Translations under genes and position numbers: made by a program | Part shown: piece after piece, positions 28,960 through 31,370 of the stretch | How positions within the stretch are numbered: position 1 is the first letter of the stretch | Layout: each line of letters opens with the position of its first letter | Assembly (NCBI GenBank): GCA_001599815.1 | Contig: BCIA01000005.1 | Location: forward strand, 268,716-300,085 | Length of the DNA: 31,370 bases | Direction of reading: 5' to 3' | Source: Furcasterigmium furcatum | Taxonomy: Eukaryota; Ascomycota; Sordariomycetes; Glomerellales; Plectosphaerellaceae | Notes under the pieces: model-generated | What the model saw: the letters and a program-made list of their open reading frames with translations, nothing else | Databases searched by the model: none | What the model was told of the DNA's origin: nothing

Positions 28960-29479
28960 GCCACGGTTCTCGGGATCTCTGCGGCGCGGTGTTCCGATTC
29001 CAGCGTAACGCCAGCTACCCACGGAGTGCTTTCCAGCTTGCGGGTTGTCACGAACTATGGCCAGGCATCGGTATCATGCCTAACTGGCGACGATGAGAAG
29101 CCAGCGGCCGGACGCCCTCGACTCGAGGTGGGCTTTTACCAGCCGTTTCGCGTTGTCCTTTCCGTACGCACGCAACTCCAGCACCGTCTCGCGAATAATC
29201 CAGCGCCAGTCGAGGGCGACCACCAGCCATGTCAGATCCGCAAAGGTACACCGTAGGTTGAATCCCAATCGAGTCCGTTGCGACGTCGACGAACGACACG
29301 ACGGTCCCGAGCTCGTCTTCAGTATGGAGCATTCTCCATGTAGCCGCTTGTCGTCCGCTGCTGCGCCCTGCCGTCGCAATTTCGTCTCAAGAAAGGCCGC
29401 GGCTCGCTGCAGAAATGCGCGTGACACGCCGGAATGCTACAGGCCGACATTGCACCAGCGCAAGGGCAGAATCCAGCCG
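28960..29479 (-). pseudogene. NB-ARC-like NLR fragment and spacer
   Basis: Within this stretch the minus strand at about 29250-29083 reads FADLTWLVVALDWRWII, then ELRAYGKDNAKRLVKAHLES and RASGRWLLIV. The pattern ..KLV...L.....GRWLLIVDN is typical of the NB-ARC region just before the Walker B of fungal NB-ARC/TPR proteins. The normal D(N/D)..D does not follow. The rest of the stretch has no assignable content. Confidence 0.4.
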
Positions 29480-29960
29480 TCACTTGAACCCCCTTACCAG
29501 GTCAATCGCGAAATCGCCGCCGTCCCGAATGAGCTGCTGGAATGATTCATTGTCCCACAGCTGGCTCAGACGCTGATGGGCACAACTACAGACAAGGGCT
29601 CTCATCCCGTCATTGTCTCGGTGCGTTGTCCTGTACACTTCTCGGATGCAGTCGACGAGATCCTGGGACTCCCAGGACGTCTGCAAGCGCTCTCTCTGTC
29701 TTTGAAGGGCATAATCCTGGAGGCCTGGGACCTGAAAGTAGTCTACCAATTTAATGAGGGCCGTCAGGGTCTATGTATCATCGGGTGGCGGTAATACTTA
29801 GCATCTTTCCCGTCGATGCTTTACTATTGGTTTCGTGAAAACCTGATCCAAACACAGTCCTGAAGTATTTGCTTTGCATCGCTAGAATGGCAGAGTGCGC
29901 CGGCAGGGTGTAGCTGGCGATATGGAGAGTGACATCGGACATATCTTCATTGTTGAACAA
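29480..29960 (-). pseudogene. BTB/POZ protein gene with internal replacement by a 39-bp insert
   Basis: Minus strand: LFNNEDMSDVTLHIASYTLP and AHSAILAMQSKYFRTVFGSG form the first half of a BTB domain, ending FHETNSK at about 29820. Then come 39 bp copied from the DUF7924 gene, a stop, and the BTB C-terminal part resumes as LTALIKLVDYFQVPGLQDYA, with DLVDCIREVYRTTHRDNDGM and a helical end to TGA 29480. The middle of the BTB domain, about 40-50 residues in relatives, is missing. BTB proteins of this type often act as Cul3 adaptors or dimerisation modules; this copy is broken. The start is not clear upstream of 29960. Confidence 0.7.
29780..29818 (-). repeat. Inserted 39-bp inverted copy of DUF7924 sequence
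   Basis: Identical to 28590-28628 except for one C-to-T change. It lies at the deletion junction within the BTB gene. Confidence 0.9.
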
Positions 29961-30744
29961 TCTGCGATTTGCATTAGCGGAGTGTTGTGACGGGAAGATC
30001 GAGCCTCTTGCCGTGCGACGCCATCATAAAGTCTGTCTTTGAACTCGACCATTTGCGGGTCGGGGCGCGCGCTGGTCTCACGCGCAAGGACTTGTTACGT
30101 CATCACACGTTCAACGCCACGAGTAATGTCGTCAGCTAGTTGCTTCCAAGGGTCGCGCTGCTTTCGTCTTCCCATGAGGCAGGTCCAGCGGGTTCGCGGT
30201 CCTCCCGTTCCCGAGTGAGGGGAACCCGACGCCTTGGGGGGAGTTGGCTTGGAGACTCCTGACGGCACCCAGACTTCACTTATGCAGTCACCACCCGGTC
30301 CTGCTCTTAGGAGGGTCGGGTTCGTCGAGGCAATACGAATATGGTCAAAGGCTACCGCCAGCCGTGGCTGCGACAGTTGAAATTCTGAATTTGTCTCCAC
30401 TGCCGCCGCGTCGTGAGGTGTTTGGCCTCAGCCTGGGGCGGAGATCCCTTGGGATGCTGTCCTGGAGCCAATTGTCACGTGATCCGAAGATCGTGAAGCA
30501 CTATACCTATTTAGGTACTGACACTTACAAATTCCGAGGCCAGGAATAGAGTGTTGTTCGATTTGAGCACGGACCATACGCAGGCCGGAGTGGGGCACGG
30601 TACCTGCACAGCCCACAGGGGTACATTTAGCGACAACGACCTGGACTTAAATGGGGACACAACAGAAAGCCAGTTTTGGCTGGACCTAGATTCGGACCTG
30701 GGAAGAGATCTAAATGATAGAACAATACGCACTGCCTCCTGTAG
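29961..30744. other. Intergenic stretch
   Basis: About 780 bp between the BTB relic and the TPR gene end. No gene is supported. A palindromic ACCTATTTAGGT-type motif lies near 30506-30518. Confidence 0.4.
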
Positions 30745-31370
30745 TCAGTTGGTAACAGCTTTGATTCGGGCCAGGACGTTTTCAGACACACGTCTCGATG
30801 GGTGAGCTGGAGCCATGATCTGCGACTTGATGACCACGACATGCTCCAGCAGCTCGACGGCCTCCTTGACCTGGCCGTTCACTCGATACGCGATGGCGAG
30901 GGCGTGTTGCGAAGCTAGTCGATCTGGGTGATCCTCCACCAGCGTCGTCTCGGACACCTTGACTACGTGTTCCAGCAGCGCGACAGCCTCCTTGACCTGG
31001 CCGTTGGCTCGATACGCGCGGGCGAGCTCGTGTTGCGATGCCAGTCGATCCGGGTGATCCTCCACTAGCGTCGTCCCTTCCACCTTGACCACGTGTTCCA
31101 GCAGCGCGACGGCCTCCTCGACCTGGCCGTTGGCTTCATACACGCGGGCGAGTTCGTGTTGCGATGCCAGTCGAGAAGGGTGATCCTCCGCCAGCGTCGT
31201 CTTTTGCATCTTGACCACATGTTCCAGCAGCGTGACGGCCTCCTTGACCTGGCCGTTGGCTTCGTACGCGCCAGCGAGTTCGTGTTGCGATGCCAGTCGA
31301 TCTGGGTGATCCTCCGCCAGCGTCGTCTTGCGCACCTTGACCACATGTTCCAGCAGCGTGACGGCCTCCT
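30745..31370 (-). CDS. TPR array, C-terminal end of a kinesin-light-chain-like or NB-ARC/TPR protein (partial)
   Basis: The minus frame is open from the window edge to TGA 30745. It consists of about five 42-residue TPR units of the form HPDRLASQHELARAYRANGQ followed by VKEAVALLEHVVKV and TTLAEDHP. The repeats are nearly identical at DNA level (126-bp period), with the last unit more diverged (HPSRRVSENVLARIK). In filamentous fungi such arrays usually form the C-terminus of NB-ARC NLRs or phosphorylase/patatin-TPR proteins; the N-terminus is outside the window. High repeat identity is typical of fungal NLR sensor domains and suggests ongoing repeat exchange. Confidence 0.8.
   Translation of the reverse strand, partial: EAVTLLEHVVKVRKTTLAEDHPDRLASQHELAGAYEANGQVKEAVTLLEHVVKMQKTTLAEDHPSRLASQHELARVYEANGQVEEAVALLEHVVKVEGTTLVEDHPDRLASQHELARAYRANGQVKEAVALLEHVVKVSETTLVEDHPDRLASQHALAIAYRVNGQVKEAVELLEHVVVIKSQIMAPAHPSRRVSENVLARIKAVTN
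30820..31370 (-). repeat. 126-bp tandem coding repeats (TPR units)
   Basis: Motifs such as GTGTTGCGATGCCAGTCG and GACCTGGCCGTTGGCT recur about every 126 bp on the plus strand (for example near 31031, 31157 and 31283), with few differences between units. Confidence 0.85.

Noticed and set aside
1..31370. CRISPR arrays, transposon ends, rRNA genes
   Set aside because: No spaced direct repeats, terminal inverted repeats with transposase motifs, or rRNA-like segments were seen on either strand.

Overview
The window looks like nuclear DNA of a filamentous ascomycete (Pezizomycotina, probably Sordariomycetes). Genes are GC-rich. Introns are short (47-81 bp) with GTRAGT-like donors, CTRAC branch sites and YAG acceptors, starts sit in CACCATGG-like contexts, and the gene families are fungal (AreA-like/DUF3295 regulator, fungal bZIP, Est1-type protein, NACHT and CHAT/TPR relics, DUF7924, BTB). 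The species cannot be named from the sequence.

Layout. (1) 1-8.2 kb is a conventional block, all on +: the end of a repeat-bearing gene, a DUF1752/DUF3295 regulator, a small multi-pass membrane protein, a bZIP factor and an Est1/SMG-type protein. (2) About 9.4-22.5 kb holds a trypsin-like peptidase gene, a small nuclear-looking gene, a SNF2-family ATPase, a helical conserved gene, an ankyrin-like gene, a hypothetical gene, an F-box/ankyrin gene and one weaker candidate. Each carries one or more in-frame stop codons, almost always TAG, inside a reading frame that otherwise continues. (3) 22.7-24.1 kb has two apparently intact minus-strand genes: a kinase-like protein and a small cysteine-rich protein. 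(4) 24.6-31.4 kb is a graveyard of accessory genes of fungal non-self-recognition and related families: a NACHT gene broken by an inversion, a TPR/CHAT fragment, a frameshifted DUF7924 gene, an NB-ARC-like fragment, a BTB gene with a 39-bp foreign insert, and a TPR array running off the right edge.

The most interesting observation is in block 2. Ten in-frame TAG codons (plus one TGA, and no TAA) interrupt eight neighbouring loci. At nine of the ten the A can be drawn in the loop of a short hairpin; five of these loops can be read as 7 nt with the A third and U before it, the geometry of tRNA position 34 in an anticodon loop. Sexual-stage A-to-I mRNA editing in Sordariomycetes is known to favour UAG, to favour hairpin loops, and to turn premature UAG stops into UGG (Trp). 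I therefore propose these genes are conditionally restored by editing. The main rival explanation is RIP or ordinary decay (CAG to TAG). One gene, the peptidase, is also frameshifted and probably truly broken. RNA-seq from fruiting bodies and ortholog alignment (Trp or Gln at these sites) would decide.
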